DNA of 64,000 bases from Ligustrum vulgare (GCA_963555705.1 OY743169.1:52562124-52626123); one strand, 5' to 3'. Counted from the stretch's first letter, positions 11,750-22,734 are shown. The notes: generated by a model not told the origin, from the letters alone. Translations and numbers: made by a program.

Positions 11750-11764
11750 CTGGCTCTGATACCA
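11750..11764 (-). promoter_or_regulatory. Primer-binding site (tRNA-iMet type), Tekay-like element
   Basis: The minus strand reads TGGTATCAGAGCCAG three bases after the 5' LTR. This is the usual plant initiator-methionine tRNA primer site. A second copy lies just left of 4493. Confidence 0.88.
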
Positions 11765-11767
11765 CGC

Positions 11768-12877
11768 TGTGACGAGTCGGGTGAGTGACGCCCCGGGTTC
11801 TAATCACCCGACTCGTCACGTCATCGTCTCATCTAATTTTTAAAATAATATTAAGCGGAAGAAAATAAAAAATTTTAATCTGCAAGATTTATTTAAATAA
11901 ATTCAAAAATTGACAAACTTAAAATATTCACCAATTTACGGAAATAATATTTCCTAAAACATTTCCAAATGAAGCAAACTGTTCAAAATCTCAACATTTC
12001 TCAAAATGTGATTATTCAATTGAAATAATAATGAAATCTAATTATTCAAATATTAATGCCACATCCTGCCCATCATTCGCCTCCATCTCCGATATCTGCA
12101 ATTGTTGTTAAAAAGGGGTGAGCATTTCAAAAAGAAATACTCAGTAGACTCATCGCCGATTAATAAATTTACATAAAAATTGAACACATAAACATGCAAT
12201 CATATAGTGACAACTTCATCATAATAATAGACTTTCGTAACATAGGGTATGGGTAGTCTCGTCTCATGCAATAAATGCACATAAGTTATGTCAAAGCATA
12301 ACAAAATCATAATCTCGTCTCGTCTCGTCTCATTCATTTAAAATTCATATAATTTATGGCATGCTCATAACATCAAATATTTCATAAGAAATATAAATTC
12401 TCGTCTCGTCTTATGCAAATAATGCACATAAGTCACATGAAGCATATAACGTGCAATTAAAATGTAAACAAATTAATGGGGGCGAGTCTACCTTAATTCT
12501 TTACGAGTGTGGTTGAGCGGGAAAATATAATTCAATTCTCTAGGCCTCCGTACGCCTCGTCTAGCCAAAATAAAATAAAATTTAAATTAGTCTCTTGAAA
12601 TTTACAGTTTTGAAATAAAACTAAAGTTTGGGATTAAAATAAATAGTTTTAAAAACTTGGGACTAAAATGGAGTTTTTCGAAAATTAGAGGATTCATTTA
12701 AAACGCTGCTTAAAATAATCAGGGATTGAAATAAATAGTTTGGAACTTAAGGCTGAAATATATATATTTAAAACATTTTAGGGACTGAAACAATTAAAAC
12801 GATAAATATAAGGACTTAAGAGCAAATTTGAAAAGACAAAGTTATATAAATATATATACTCCTTTCTCTCTCTATGC

Positions 12878-12908
<31 letters not shown>

Positions 12909-13875
12909 CGGAGAGTAAGGGGAGGGCGGACGCCCTCCTCTCTGGTCGATCGCCGGCGATAATACCGCCGGCACAGAGTAGCGGCAGCGAGGAAACCTGG
13001 GTGAGCAAGGAAATGGAGTTTTGGGCTATTTATGGGTGACGACTGTGGTGGCGGTCGAGGTGTGGCCACGGTTAATGAAGTGGCTGGATTGTGTATCAGT
13101 GTGTGATGGAAGGTAGTTTGGTGGATTGGGCTTTGTGTGGACGAAGGTGGTGGGTGATAGGTGCAGGCGGTGGATTGAGATGTTGATGGGTTGTGTTGTG
13201 TAGTTTGGGTAGTAGCAAGGTTCGATTGGAGCTTGTGGTGAATTCACGGTGATGCAATGGGTGTGATTCGATGGTTTAGGTTTTAATTTGGCCGTGATTT
13301 GGAAATGGCAGTTTGGTGGCTCTGTGGTGTGAAGTTGCTGCAAACGGTGGTGATGATGGTGAGGTTGAAACAGGGGTTTTTCATTATCATACCTGAACTG
13401 AGAGGTTGAGCCGTGAAGAAGAGTCTGAACGTGAAATGGGAATTAAAATGGTTGGATGGATAATCTTTGGTTTGGTTTCGAATTGTAACTGCAGATAGAT
13501 TTTCGTGATAGAAATGGTTGATTGGAAGTTGGTTAGGATGGTGATCATGATTTGTAGAGATAAGTGATGAATTTAAAATTTGAATTGTAATTAGGATGAT
13601 AGACTCAAATTTGAAATAAGATTATCTGGAGACTTTATTTGAATAAATAAATAAATAATTAAATAAATGAAATTTGGAATTTTAAAAATATATTTTGAAT
13701 TTATTGGACGTAAAATTAAATTGGACTGAAATTTATTATTTTCGGCTCAAAATTTATAACTCGGCTAAACGACGTACGTAAATTTTAAATAACGGGTTAA
13801 ATTATCGCGACACGATTTTTTAGTAAATAAAATATTTATTTTAAAAATAAATTCCGAAATTTCACGGTCGCTACA
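11768..13875 (-). repeat. 5' LTR of the Tekay-like element (long form)
   Basis: 2108 bp, TGTGACG to GTCGCTACA on the plus strand. It differs from the LTR at 4493 by about 500 extra bp at 13013-13514 between GAAATGG repeats, by an expanded (GA)n run at 12881-12908, and by extra bases at its left edge. That edge reads GTGACGAGTCGGGTGA and is followed by its exact inverse, TCACCCGACTCGTCAC. Open frames inside it (for example 13026-13343, minus) look fortuitous. Confidence 0.9.
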
Positions 13876-14488
13876 GAAAGCTTCTCCACTTGGAGTAAAC
13901 ACATCCAGATTGGATTTTGCATTCATCTTTCTCATTTTGGGGAATAAAAATAAACATAAAGACAGGGAAAAGAAACTAGAAAAGAAAAACATAGAAAAAT
14001 GAAGAAAGAAGAGAAAGAAAAAGAAGGTGCCTAATTTTGAAGCTTAATTTCTTAATTGTCTCCTTTAATTAGAGACGTCAATATAAGATGTTGAATTACT
14101 TTTTTAGGGTTTGTAATAAACAAGAATTATATCAAAGAAGAATATATCTTGGAAGATTGATGTTAGATGAAGTGATACTTTGAATTGGGTTTGTTAAGTA
14201 GAATATTATCATTTGATCTTTCCTGTGCTTATATTATATTAAACACTTAAATTATGGATTTAAGGTTTGATTTCTCAATTTTTCAGCAGTTTAAAGCAAT
14301 TTTCGGGCAATTGAAATATATAGGTGCTATTAAAGAAACTATTTTCAGAAAGTGCAATTTCTGTAAATAGTTTGGATACACTTTCCATATATAGAAATTA
14401 GTGCCAACTTCAAAATTTTGAAAGTACAGTGCTAATTTTGTCATTTTTTTAGTTTTCTTGGTATAGTGCCAACATAAAAAAACTTGGA
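13876..14488 (-). repeat. Tandem copia-derived unit, first copy (right part)
   Basis: Continuation of the RNase H block cut by the Tekay-like insertion (CTTCTCCACTTGGAG on the plus strand), followed by about 460 bp of AT-rich sequence that I cannot name. The same order and sequence recur at 14618-14782 joined to 28062-28555. Together with 3540-3756 this forms the first of two tandem units of about 0.8 kb. Confidence 0.75.
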
Positions 14489-14782
14489 TCATTGATGAGA
14501 CCTAGGTTCATTCACTAGTGCGGTGACTTCATTGTTATCATAATACAAAGTAGTTATGTATTCGACTTCTGCAATTGAATCAGCGATAGTAGTTTGTTTA
14601 GAACTTTTCCAACTGAAAACTTCTCCATTTAGAGTAAACACATATCCGAATTGGATTTCGTATTCATCTTTCTCATTTTGGGGAATAAAAATAGACAAAG
14701 GCACAGAATGAAACTAGAAAAGAAAAGCATAGAAAAAGAAGAAATGAGGAAAGAAGAGAAAGAAAAAGAAAAAGAAGATGCC
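14489..14782 (-). pseudogene. Copia RNase H fragment, second tandem copy
   Basis: The minus strand reads SWKSSKQTTIADSIAEVEYI, then YYDNNEVTALVNEPRSHQ, a copia RNase H end with a deletion between the two stretches. It matches 3540-3756 plus 13876-14030. It is cut at 14782 by the ATGCC-flanked LTR element and its unit resumes at 28062. Confidence 0.78.
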
Positions 14783-14975
14783 TGTTGTAAAACTATTATA
14801 AAAAAAATAGAGAATATAGAGAGAATGAGAGAAAACTTCTCATTAGGTATATTTCTAATGAAATGAAATAGCTCCTATTTATAGGAGGGAACAATGGCAC
14901 AATCGTAATATATAAAGTTTACAGGGGTATAATGGTAATTGGTCATTCACATATTTTATTATTATATTTATAACA
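14783..14975 (-). repeat. Left LTR (193 bp) of the non-autonomous element
   Basis: Near-identical to 27860-28061; the right copy has an extra about 9 bp in the GAGAGATATGAGAGAATGAG stretch. It contains a TATA-like run (CTATTTATAGG) in common with its partner. Confidence 0.9.
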
Positions 14976-15007
14976 CTCCCCCTTGAATGACCTATTCTGC
15001 AATTGTC

Positions 15008-15665
15008 TACCTCGTTAAAACTTTGCTAACAAAACCCAGTTGGATAAAACTTGAGCGAAGGAAAGAGTACAGAAGCTCCCCCTGATGTTGGCCATGGTGA
15101 ATCATTGAGTCTAACGTTCGAGTAGAACAAATCATGTACTGAATCTTAAAGTTCTGAAGTGCTGCCTCATTGAAACCTTGTCAGTAAAATACAGTGGGAT
15201 AAAATCTGAACCAAGGAAAAAGAGTACAGCCGCTGCCTCGTTAAAACCTTGTCAGGAAAACCTAGTAGGACAAAACCTGGACGAAGAAAAAAGAGTACAG
15301 GATGATTCTCCCCCTGAAGTGTGTAATCAAGTATTCATGAACCTCTCGAACATTGATATCATCTTTCTTCTGGAATATAAAAATCTCCTTGTATAGCATT
15401 TTTCACAAGATGTCTATGATTTTCTTCATTTGTTGATATCATTCCAGTATAACAATGTGTTGCTGAATTATAACTTGTTGATAGTTATGATGATGCCTCA
15501 AAAACCTTGCTAGGAAAACCCTGTGGGACAAAACCTCAGCGAAGGGAAAAAGAGTACATTATTCTCATTAATTTTCATCAATACGCCTCAACGGTTGCCT
15601 CATTAAAAACCTTGCTAGGAAAACCCTGTGGGACAAAACCTCATCTAAGGGAAAAAGAGTGCAAC
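15008..15665 (+). repeat. Five diverged copies of a ~65-bp repeat
   Basis: Copies start near 15008, 15163, 15234, 15494 and 15596. Each runs from TGCCTCGTTAAAACC through GGAAAACCC and GGGACAAAACC to GGAAAAAGAGTACAG. The array sits next to the polypurine tract of the non-autonomous element. I recall this motif as common in plant retroelement ends, but its role is not known to me. Confidence 0.8.
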
Positions 15666-15690
15666 GCGTATTTATTCCTTTCATGGAATA

Positions 15691-16573
15691 TGATGCAAAC
15701 CACGTAGCAATTGTAGCTACGAAACCCACAAGTTATTGGAATCGACCCAAGAACGCCAAAGAATCACGATTTAGAGATTGATTCAAATTAATTGAACCAA
15801 GCAACCAACACAATCAATTGATATGTTGACCTCTTGATCACAATGAAAATAAATCTCACCCAAGATTTGAACAAACAAGAATTAAACTCGCAAGTTCGAA
15901 TTTTATTCAATGAAGAATAAAGATTGTGAAAGCAATTTGCCTCTCAATATTAATATCAAAGTTGTGTGTAATGAATAATGAAAATTACATCCTTATAAAC
16001 AGGGTCAAAACTAGGTTTAAGAGTTTTAATTAAACAAGGAAACAAATAACTAAAATTAAGGAAATAATTAAAAACCCTAATTTACGCGTATGGTGAATTA
16101 CGGCCGTGACCCTTCCCTTTACGGCCGTAACATGGCTTCTGTTTAACAGTTACGGCCGTGATATAAATATTTACGGTCGTAATTTATATTTTCTGAAAAT
16201 CTTGTTTTTGATCCGAGGCTGCGTTACGGCCGTGATAAAAGCTTCTTACGGCCGTAAACTCAATTCTTCAAAATTCCTGTTTTTCCACAGTAGGCTCGTT
16301 ACGGCCGTGAGTAATATATGTTACGGCCGTAAATTTAAGATTTCACAATTTTCTTCGACGGCTTGAATGAGGTTGATCCACTCGTCGTCTCGACTAGCTT
16401 CCAACATGGAAATTGCTTCTTTTGATGACACGAACATTGTTTTGGCCATTGTTTCTTGAACTAACTTGTCCATTGCTTCCTTGGCCCTCTTTTTCTGCAA
16501 TCGAGTCATCGGCCCTCCTCGGATTTTCAACGGATCTTTGTGCGGGCTTGTATCCGTGGTCTGGATCACATCA
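15691..16573 (-). repeat. 3' LTR of the CRM-like element
   Basis: 883 bp. It encodes the C-terminal 80 or so residues of the polyprotein at its start (minus sense), then holds eight palindromic sites, then a TATA-like region and non-coding R/U5. Its partner is 21730-22612. Confidence 0.93.
16098..16332. promoter_or_regulatory. Array of eight TTACGGCCGTRA palindromic sites in U3
   Basis: Sites at 16098, 16119, 16150, 16171 (one base changed), 16224, 16246, 16299 and 16321. They form four pairs, 21-22 bp apart within a pair and 52-75 bp between pairs. The right LTR has the same array at 22137-22371 with four degraded sites, and a third copy lies at 62136-62370. On the minus strand they lie upstream of the TATA-like region, where an enhancer would be. 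The last three bases of the site at 16321 (minus sense) are the polyprotein stop TAA. A binding factor is not known. Confidence 0.7.
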
Positions 16574-16875
16574 TCCCCTCCCTCTTCGAAAGGATTCGCC
16601 CTCGAATCTGTACCTGCATCAAACGGAGATAGATCAGAAACATTAAATGATGCCGAAACATTATACTCACCAGGAAGATCGAGTTTATAGGCATTATTGT
16701 TGATCCTTTCGATCACTTGGAATGGACCATCTCCTCGCGGTTGTAACTTTGACTTGCGCTGTTCTGGAAACCGCTCCTTTCTCAAATGTAACCAAACCCA
16801 ATCACTGGGTTCAAATATGACGCCTTTTTCTTCTTTTGTTAGCCTACGAAGCATAATGTTCATTTTTCTTTTCAA
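16321..16875 (-). pseudogene. Integrase C-terminus and LTR-encoded tail of the CRM-like polyprotein
   Basis: Reads WVWLHLRKERFPEQRKSKL (integrase C-terminal barrel), then NAYKLDLPGEY, then NPFEEGGDD, whose codons form the polypurine tract at 16574-16587. From 16573 the frame runs inside the 3' LTR (GGPMTRLQKKRAKEAMD...) and stops at 16321 in the palindrome TTACGGCCGTAA. In CRM elements a C-terminal motif of this kind is thought to guide integration. A frameshift near 16850 separates it from the integrase core. The tail also stays open in the solo copy at 61899-62147. Confidence 0.85.
16574..16587 (-). promoter_or_regulatory. Polypurine tract of the CRM-like element
   Basis: The minus strand reads GAAGAGGGAGGGGA directly before the LTR start TGATGTG. 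It lies inside the coding frame (codons for E-E-G-G). Confidence 0.88.
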
Positions 16876-19800
16876 TCGCCAACCTCACCTTGTCGTGGAG
16901 TGCTTTAACCATCTCAGCCTTTTTCTTTCCATCTAAACTACTATGTTCATTCACAAGTAAATGAATTAAATCCAATGGTGTAAGCGGATTAAAACCATAA
17001 ACAATTTCAAATGGTGAACAAGAAGTAGTAGAATGAATAGCCCTATTATATGCAAATTCAATAAATGGTAAACACTCTTCCCAATTTTTCAGATTTTTAT
17101 TGATTATCGTGCGCAACAATTGAATCATTGTCCTATTTACTACCTCGGTTTGTCCATCGGTCTGTGGGTGACAAGTTGTGGAGAAAAGTAGTTTCGTACC
17201 TAATTTGTTCCACAAGACCCTCCAAAAATGACTAAGGAACTTAACATCCATATCCGAGACAATACTTTTAGGAACCCCATGTAAGCGTACGACTTCCCGA
17301 AAGAAAATTTCAGCTATGTTAGTAGCATCATAAGTTTTGTGGCATGGTATGAAATGTGCCATTTTACTAAAGCGATCTACTATCACAAAAATTGAATCTC
17401 TTCCCTTCTTAGTCCTAGGTAATCCCAAAACAAAATCCATAGAGATATCAACCCAAGGTTCACTAGGGACGGGTAAAGGCATATATAATCCATGAGGTTT
17501 AATCCTAGATTTTGCCTTCTTGCAAGTAATGCATCTACTACAAACCCGAACCACATCAATTTTCATCTTAGGCCAATAGAAATGTTCACTTAGGATTTCG
17601 ATGGTCTTTTTAATTCCAAAATGACCCATTAGACCTCCACTATAGGCCTCTCTCACAAGTAACTCCCTCATTGAACACCTAGGGACACACAATTTATTTT
17701 CTCGGAATAAATAATCATCATGTTTAAAGAATTTATCCACAGCCCCCTTACCACATGATTCATAAATATTAGAAAAGTCCAGGTCATTAGCATACATGTC
17801 CTTAATGTATTCAAATCCAAGCAATTTAGAGTTTAAAGAATTTAAAAGAACATACCTTCGAGACAATGCATCTGCCACCACATTTTCCTTACCTTGTTTG
17901 TACCGGATGACGTAGGAAAATGTTTCGATGAACTCTACCCACCTTGCATGTCTCTTACTCAGCTTAGCTTGACCCCTCAAATGCTTCAAGGATTCATGAT
18001 CAGTGTGTATCACGAACTCCCGTGCCACAAGTAATGTTGCCATGTCTCCAAAGCGCGCACAAGTGAGTATAACTCCTTGTCATATGTGGGATAATTAAGT
18101 GCAGCCCCTTTTAGTTTTTACTAAAATAGGCGATTGGTCTTTGATCCTGCATTAAAACAGCTCCAATGCCTAGCCTCGACGCATCACATTCAATCTCAAA
18201 AGCCTTGTCAAAGTTAGGAAGTGATAAAACCGGTGCTTTACACAACAATTTTTGATTGTTTCAAATGCATGTTCCTGTTCTACTCCCCATTTAAAACCTA
18301 CACTTTTTTTAACAATTTCTGTGAGTGGTGCGGCAATCGTGCTAAAATTTTTAACAAAGCGCCTATAAAAACTAGCCAAACCATGAAAACTCCTAACCTC
18401 AGTTATGCTTTTAGGTGTTGGTCATTCTTTAATAGCTTTGAATTTTTCTTCATCTACTTCTATTCCTTTAGCACTAACCACATAACCAAGAAACACAACT
18501 TTTTCCATGCAAAAATTACACTTTTTAAAATTAGCAAAAAGTTGCTATTGTCTTAAAACCACAAGCACACACCTAACATTCTCATTCAAAGTTTTACTAT
18601 ATATCAAGATATCGTCGAAGTAAACTACAACGAATTTACCTATAAATGAATGTAAAACATGATTCATTAAACGCATAAATGTGCTAGGTGCATTAGTAAG
18701 TCCAAAAGGCATTACTAACCATTCATACAGTCCATACTTAGTTTTAAAAGCAGTTTTCCACTCATCTCCTTCTTTCATTCGAATTTGATGATAACCACTC
18801 TTAAGGTCAATTTTACTAAATATGCTAGAGCCATGCAATTCATCCAACATATCATCTAACCTAGGAATAGGATGACGATACTTTACCGTTATGTTGTTGA
18901 TGGCTCTACAATCAACACACATTCTCCACGTCCCGTCCTTCTTCGGCACAAGTAACACGGGTACGACACATGGACTCATGCTTTCCCTTATGTACCCCTT
19001 ACTCATTAATTCCTCCACTTGCTTTTGAAGCTCCTTCGTCTCCTCGGGATTACTCCTATAAGCTGGACGGTTTGGAATGACTGCTCCAGGTATAAAATCA
19101 ATTCGATGTTCAATACCTCGAATGGGTGGTAACCCACTAGGTATGTCATCTGGAAACACATCCTCGAATTCCTGCAATAAAGAAATAGCCAAACTAGGGA
19201 GGGATTTGTTAGTTTCATCAAATGCAAGGAATGATTCCTTGTACAGCAGAAGAACCATCGGTCGTTCTTCCATGAATGCCTTTTTGATTTCACTCCTTTT
19301 TGCGTAGAAACTCATTTTTCTTTCTTTTCTGGCACTCTTCGCTCCCTCTCCTTTTTCTGAGGCATGTACCCCAACACTCTTTTTTTCTCTCGCCTCTCCT
19401 TTTTCTGGAGTCGTGGCTCCAACTCTCTTTTCCTCTCCTTTTTCTGAGGTCGTGGCCTCAACTCTCTTTCTCTCATTTTCCTTCACTCTTTTTTCTTCAT
19501 CATTTTTCAGTTTTATTTGATCTTCATACACTTGTGATGGTGTCAATGGTGCAAGTGTAATGGTTTTTCCCCCTTTGGTAAAGCTATACCTATTTTTATA
19601 CCCATCATGCGTGACCTTCCTATCATATTGCCAAGGCCTACCCAACAAAATGTGCCCGGCATGCATAGGTACCACATCGCACATAACTTCATCCACATAG
19701 CTACCAATAGAAAAATTCACCAACACCCTCTTATTCACCTTAATTTCTCCACTATCATTTAACCATTGAAGCCTATAAGGTTTAGGATGTTTTAACAAAG

Positions 19801-20545
19801 GTAATCCTAATTTTTCAACAAGTATAGTACTAGCGACGTTAGTGCAACTACCACCATCAATAATCATACTACATACCTTGTTATTTATGCGACATCGTGT
19901 ATGGAATATGTTCTCCCGTTGTTGTTCCAAATCATCCGTGTTGATTTGGGCACTAAGAGCTCTCCTTGCCACTAATAATTCTCCATGCTCCCCGGATAAC
20001 ACGTCCTCATCATCACATACTTCCTCCAACGCCGGCATATCGCTATAATCCTCTTCCTCACTATCACTCTCCATGGCTCCATCCTTCCTCACAAGTATCA
20101 CTCGCCTATTAGGACATTGAGATGCCACATGTCCTCTCCCCAAACATTTGAAGCATTGAATGTCTCTACTCCTAGATGGTTGAGGCTCCCCTTTAGGCAC
20201 GAATTTATTAACTTGTTCCTCCTTCCCTTTTGGTGCCTCAAACTTCCCTTTTGGTGCTTCAAACTTCCCTTTAGAAACAGTCCCATCTCCTTTACTATCC
20301 CACTTCGGCTTCCAAGAAGAATTAGAACCAGATTGATACCTTGCTGTTCCCTTTTTCTTTATTTGTTTCTCCACCTTTATAGCCATGTGCAACATATCCT
20401 CCATCTCCAAATAATGTTGCAGTTCAACCACATTAGCTATATCCCTATTCAACCCATTCAAAAATCGAGCCATCGTAGCCTCCCTATCCTCTTCTACATT
20501 GGCTCTAATCATCAACATCTCCATCTCCTTATGATAATCCTCCAC
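16844..20545 (-). pseudogene. CRM-like Gag C-terminus, protease, RT, RNase H and integrase (broken)
   Basis: Minus strand, in order: zinc knuckle [14 protein letters not shown] near 20145; protease [12 protein letters not shown] near 19850; a highly charged linker with [17 protein letters not shown] repeats near 19330-19480; RT ([10 protein letters not shown] near 18800, YFDDILIYS near 18610); RNase H ([10 protein letters not shown] near 18010, ADALSRR near 17870); integrase (GHFGIKKT near 17620, MDFVLGLP near 17430, [14 protein letters not shown] near 17170). Breaks are a TAG at 18545-18547, a TGA at 18422-18424, and frameshifts in RNase H near 18030 and 18115. Domains are otherwise complete. 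It acts (or acted) in reverse transcription and integration. Confidence 0.92.
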
Positions 20546-21156
20546 ACTCTTTGATCCTTGGTAGAGACTTTGTAATTTTTGATGCAGCTCCCGATGGTAA
20601 TGACTAGGAACGAACCTCTTTCTATGATAGCTTTTAACTCATCCCAAGTACTAACGGACCTCTCGCGATTCCTCCTCCTAGAAGTCACCAATTGATCCCA
20701 CCAAGTAATAGCGTAATCGGAGAATTCAAGTACAGCTACCTTAACCTTTTTCTCTTCCGAATAAGTGTAGCAATTGAAAATTAATTCCATCTTCTTTTCC
20801 CATTCTAGGTATGCTTCCGGATCACTCCTACCCTTGAATGACGGAATTGTCATTTTGATGTTGCTCATACTACCATTCATCCTATCGACACCAAGATCTC
20901 TATCCCTTCTTCCATGCCTAACTACTCTATCCACAATTACCCCATCGTCAAAATCACTACCTTCTTCATTCTCATCGATCCCCTCTACTCTACGACCTTG
21001 CCCACCTTGCCTACGGGCATTAGGCACTTCCTGAGGTTGCTCAAGCCTTTCTAACCTACCTAACACATCCCCAAACAATCGCTCAAACTGTTGTACCATC
21101 TCTTCTGTCATGTTGGCTCGATCGTTGTTTTTTGTAGTAGAAGATTGTTCAGACAT
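20512..21156 (-). pseudogene. CRM-like Gag N-terminal part
   Basis: The ATG at 21156 (MSEQSSTTKNNDR) is preferred over the in-frame ATG at 21183 because the capsid-like sequence follows it closely. A coiled-coil-like stretch (MVQQFERLFGDVLGRLERL) leads into the gag core (FKGRSDPEAYLEWEKKMEL, then YAITWWDQLV). A frameshift near 20550-20600 moves the frame to the ORF beginning at 20545 ([10 protein letters not shown]). It would form the virus-like particle if intact. Confidence 0.85.
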
Positions 21157-21710
21157 CCTAAAACTAAATATTATATGCCTCACGTGTATTTCGCTCGTGT
21201 ATCACTCAGGTTTGGCTTTTACCCTCTATTGATCTCACCTCTCTGCCTTTTTCCACTCAATGGCTTTCACCCCAATTGCTTCAAAGAACGAATTCGAACT
21301 CAAACAAGTTTAAACTCAATTGATTCAAATCGAATATGAGTGAATAGTAAAGAATTGTTGGAAAACTCAAAGAAGACCTTTAGAGAATTGAATTTGACTC
21401 TATATAGAACTTGACACTTTTTATGAAAACTAGGATTGAGTCAAGAATATATTTCTTGAAATCAAATAACAGCTATTTTTTTCTGGAGCTTGGAATTTTC
21501 GTTTTTTTTTTTTTCAGATTTCTCGAAAATTCAACTACGAGAAAGACGAAACAAACGAAATTTAATTTGGGTAACAAACGAAGGAAATAACGACTATTGA
21601 AATTTTTTTGTGACACTTTTTGGATTAAAGACTCAAGAACTGGAAGAACACGAAGAACAAGATTAAAGAACGACTCAAGAAAACAAAAAATATAACCTTG
21701 ATTTTTGGAT

Positions 21711-21727
21711 CCTAAGCTCTGATACCA
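21711..21727 (-). promoter_or_regulatory. Primer-binding site (tRNA-iMet) of the CRM-like element
   Basis: The minus strand reads TGGTATCAGAGCTTAGG, two bases after the LTR end at 21730. It marks the right LTR as the 5' one and fixes the orientation. Confidence 0.92.
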
Positions 21728-21729
21728 GA

Positions 21730-22612
21730 TGATGCAAACCACGTAGCAATTGTAGCTACGCAACCCACAAGTTATTGGAATCGACCCAAGAACGCCAAAG
21801 AATCACGATTTAGAGATTGACTCAAATTAATTGAACCAAGCAACCAACACAATCAATTGATATGTTGACCTCTTGATCACAATGAAAATAAATCTCACCC
21901 AAGATTTGAACAAACAAGAATTAAACTCGCAAGTTCGAATTTTATTCAATGAAGAATAAAGATTGTGAAAGCAATTTGCCTCTCAATATTAATATCAAAG
22001 TTGTGTGTAATGAATAATGAAAATTACACCCCTATAAATAGGGTCAAAACTAGGTTTAAGAGTTTTAATTAAACAAGGAAACAAATAACTAAAATTAAGG
22101 AAATAATTAAAAACCCTAATTTACGCGTATGGTGAATTACGGCCGTGACCCTTCCCTTTACGGCCGTAACATGGCTTCTGTTTAACAGTTACGGCCGCGA
22201 TATAAATATTTACGGCCGTAATTTATATTTTCTGAAAATCTTGTTTTTGATCCGAGGCTGCGTTATAGCCGTGATAAAAGCTTCTTACGGCCGTAAACTC
22301 AATTCTTCAAAATTCCTGTTTTTCCACAGTAGGCTCGTTACGGCCGTGAGTAATATATGTTACGGCCATAAATTTAAGATTTCACAATTTTCTTCGACAG
22401 CTTGAATGAGGTTGATCCACTCGTCGTCTCGACTAGCTTCCAACATGGAAATTGCTTCTTTTGATGACACGAACATTGTTTTGGCAATTGTTTCTTGAAC
22501 TAACTTATCCATTGCTTCCTTGGCCCTCTTTGTCTGCAATCGAGTTATCGGCCCTCCTCGGATCTTCAACGAATCTTTGTGCGGGCTTGTATTCGTGGTC
22601 TGGATCACATCA
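21730..22612 (-). repeat. 5' LTR of the CRM-like element
   Basis: 883 bp, same length as its partner. The minus strand has CCTATTTATAGGGG near 22033-22046, a likely TATA box, about 95 bp downstream of the palindrome array at 22137-22371. The start of the LTR carries an open frame for the polyprotein tail (22360-22608) without a gag-pol in front of it. Confidence 0.92.
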
Positions 22613-22734
22613 GAATATCACAAGTATATTGGTGCAATGATATAATTTATGATGAGCTTTATATAAATTGTTCATAGCTCATGTTGTCATAACATGTTAT
22701 ATTAAGTAATGTTGTACTAATTTATCGATTGTAT

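Larger units (their letters stand above)
3757..13875 (-). mobile_element. Tekay-like chromovirus (Ty3/gypsy), tandem composite element
   Basis: The element is bounded by TGTGACGCC at the left and CGCTACA at the right, with the 5-bp duplication GAAAG at 3752-3756 and 13876-13880. Minus-strand order is LTR (13875-11768), primer-binding site, extra ORF, gag, protease, RT, RNase H, integrase with a C-terminal chromodomain-like region, polypurine tract, LTR (6059-4493). A second primer-binding site and partial internal region follow (4492-3967), then a partial LTR (3966-3757). The chromodomain-like tail and long TG...CA LTRs fit Tekay/Del chromoviruses. Since the TSD flanks the outermost LTR ends, the tandem form either inserted whole or arose by unequal recombination between copies with later deletion. 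Coding capacity is lost. Confidence 0.9.
15691..22612 (-). mobile_element. Full-length CRM-like Ty3/gypsy chromovirus nested in the non-autonomous element
   Basis: 6922 bp with 883-bp LTRs at 15691-16573 and 21730-22612 and TSD GAATA at 15686-15690 and 22613-22617. LTR ends are TGATGTGATCC and GGTTTGCATCA (minus). The primer-binding site is at 21711-21727 and the polypurine tract at 16574-16587. By eye the LTRs differ at about 18 sites (near 2%), so insertion is fairly recent. The protease motif ([10 protein letters not shown]), integrase type, and a polyprotein tail running into the 3' LTR fit the CRM lineage. The polyprotein has stops and frameshifts, so the copy is not autonomous. Confidence 0.93.

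Noticed and set aside
12881..12908. GA-repeat as a possible GAGA-type control element
   Set aside because: It is a simple microsatellite that differs in length between the two LTRs; nothing else supports a role.
13026..13343. 105-codon minus-strand frame in the long LTR
   Set aside because: It lies in LTR sequence, has a composition set by a G/T-rich strand, shows no domain, and is absent from the partner LTR.
15008..15665. CRISPR-like array
   Set aside because: Repeats are 65 bp, diverged and unevenly spaced in a eukaryotic retroelement; no cas genes.
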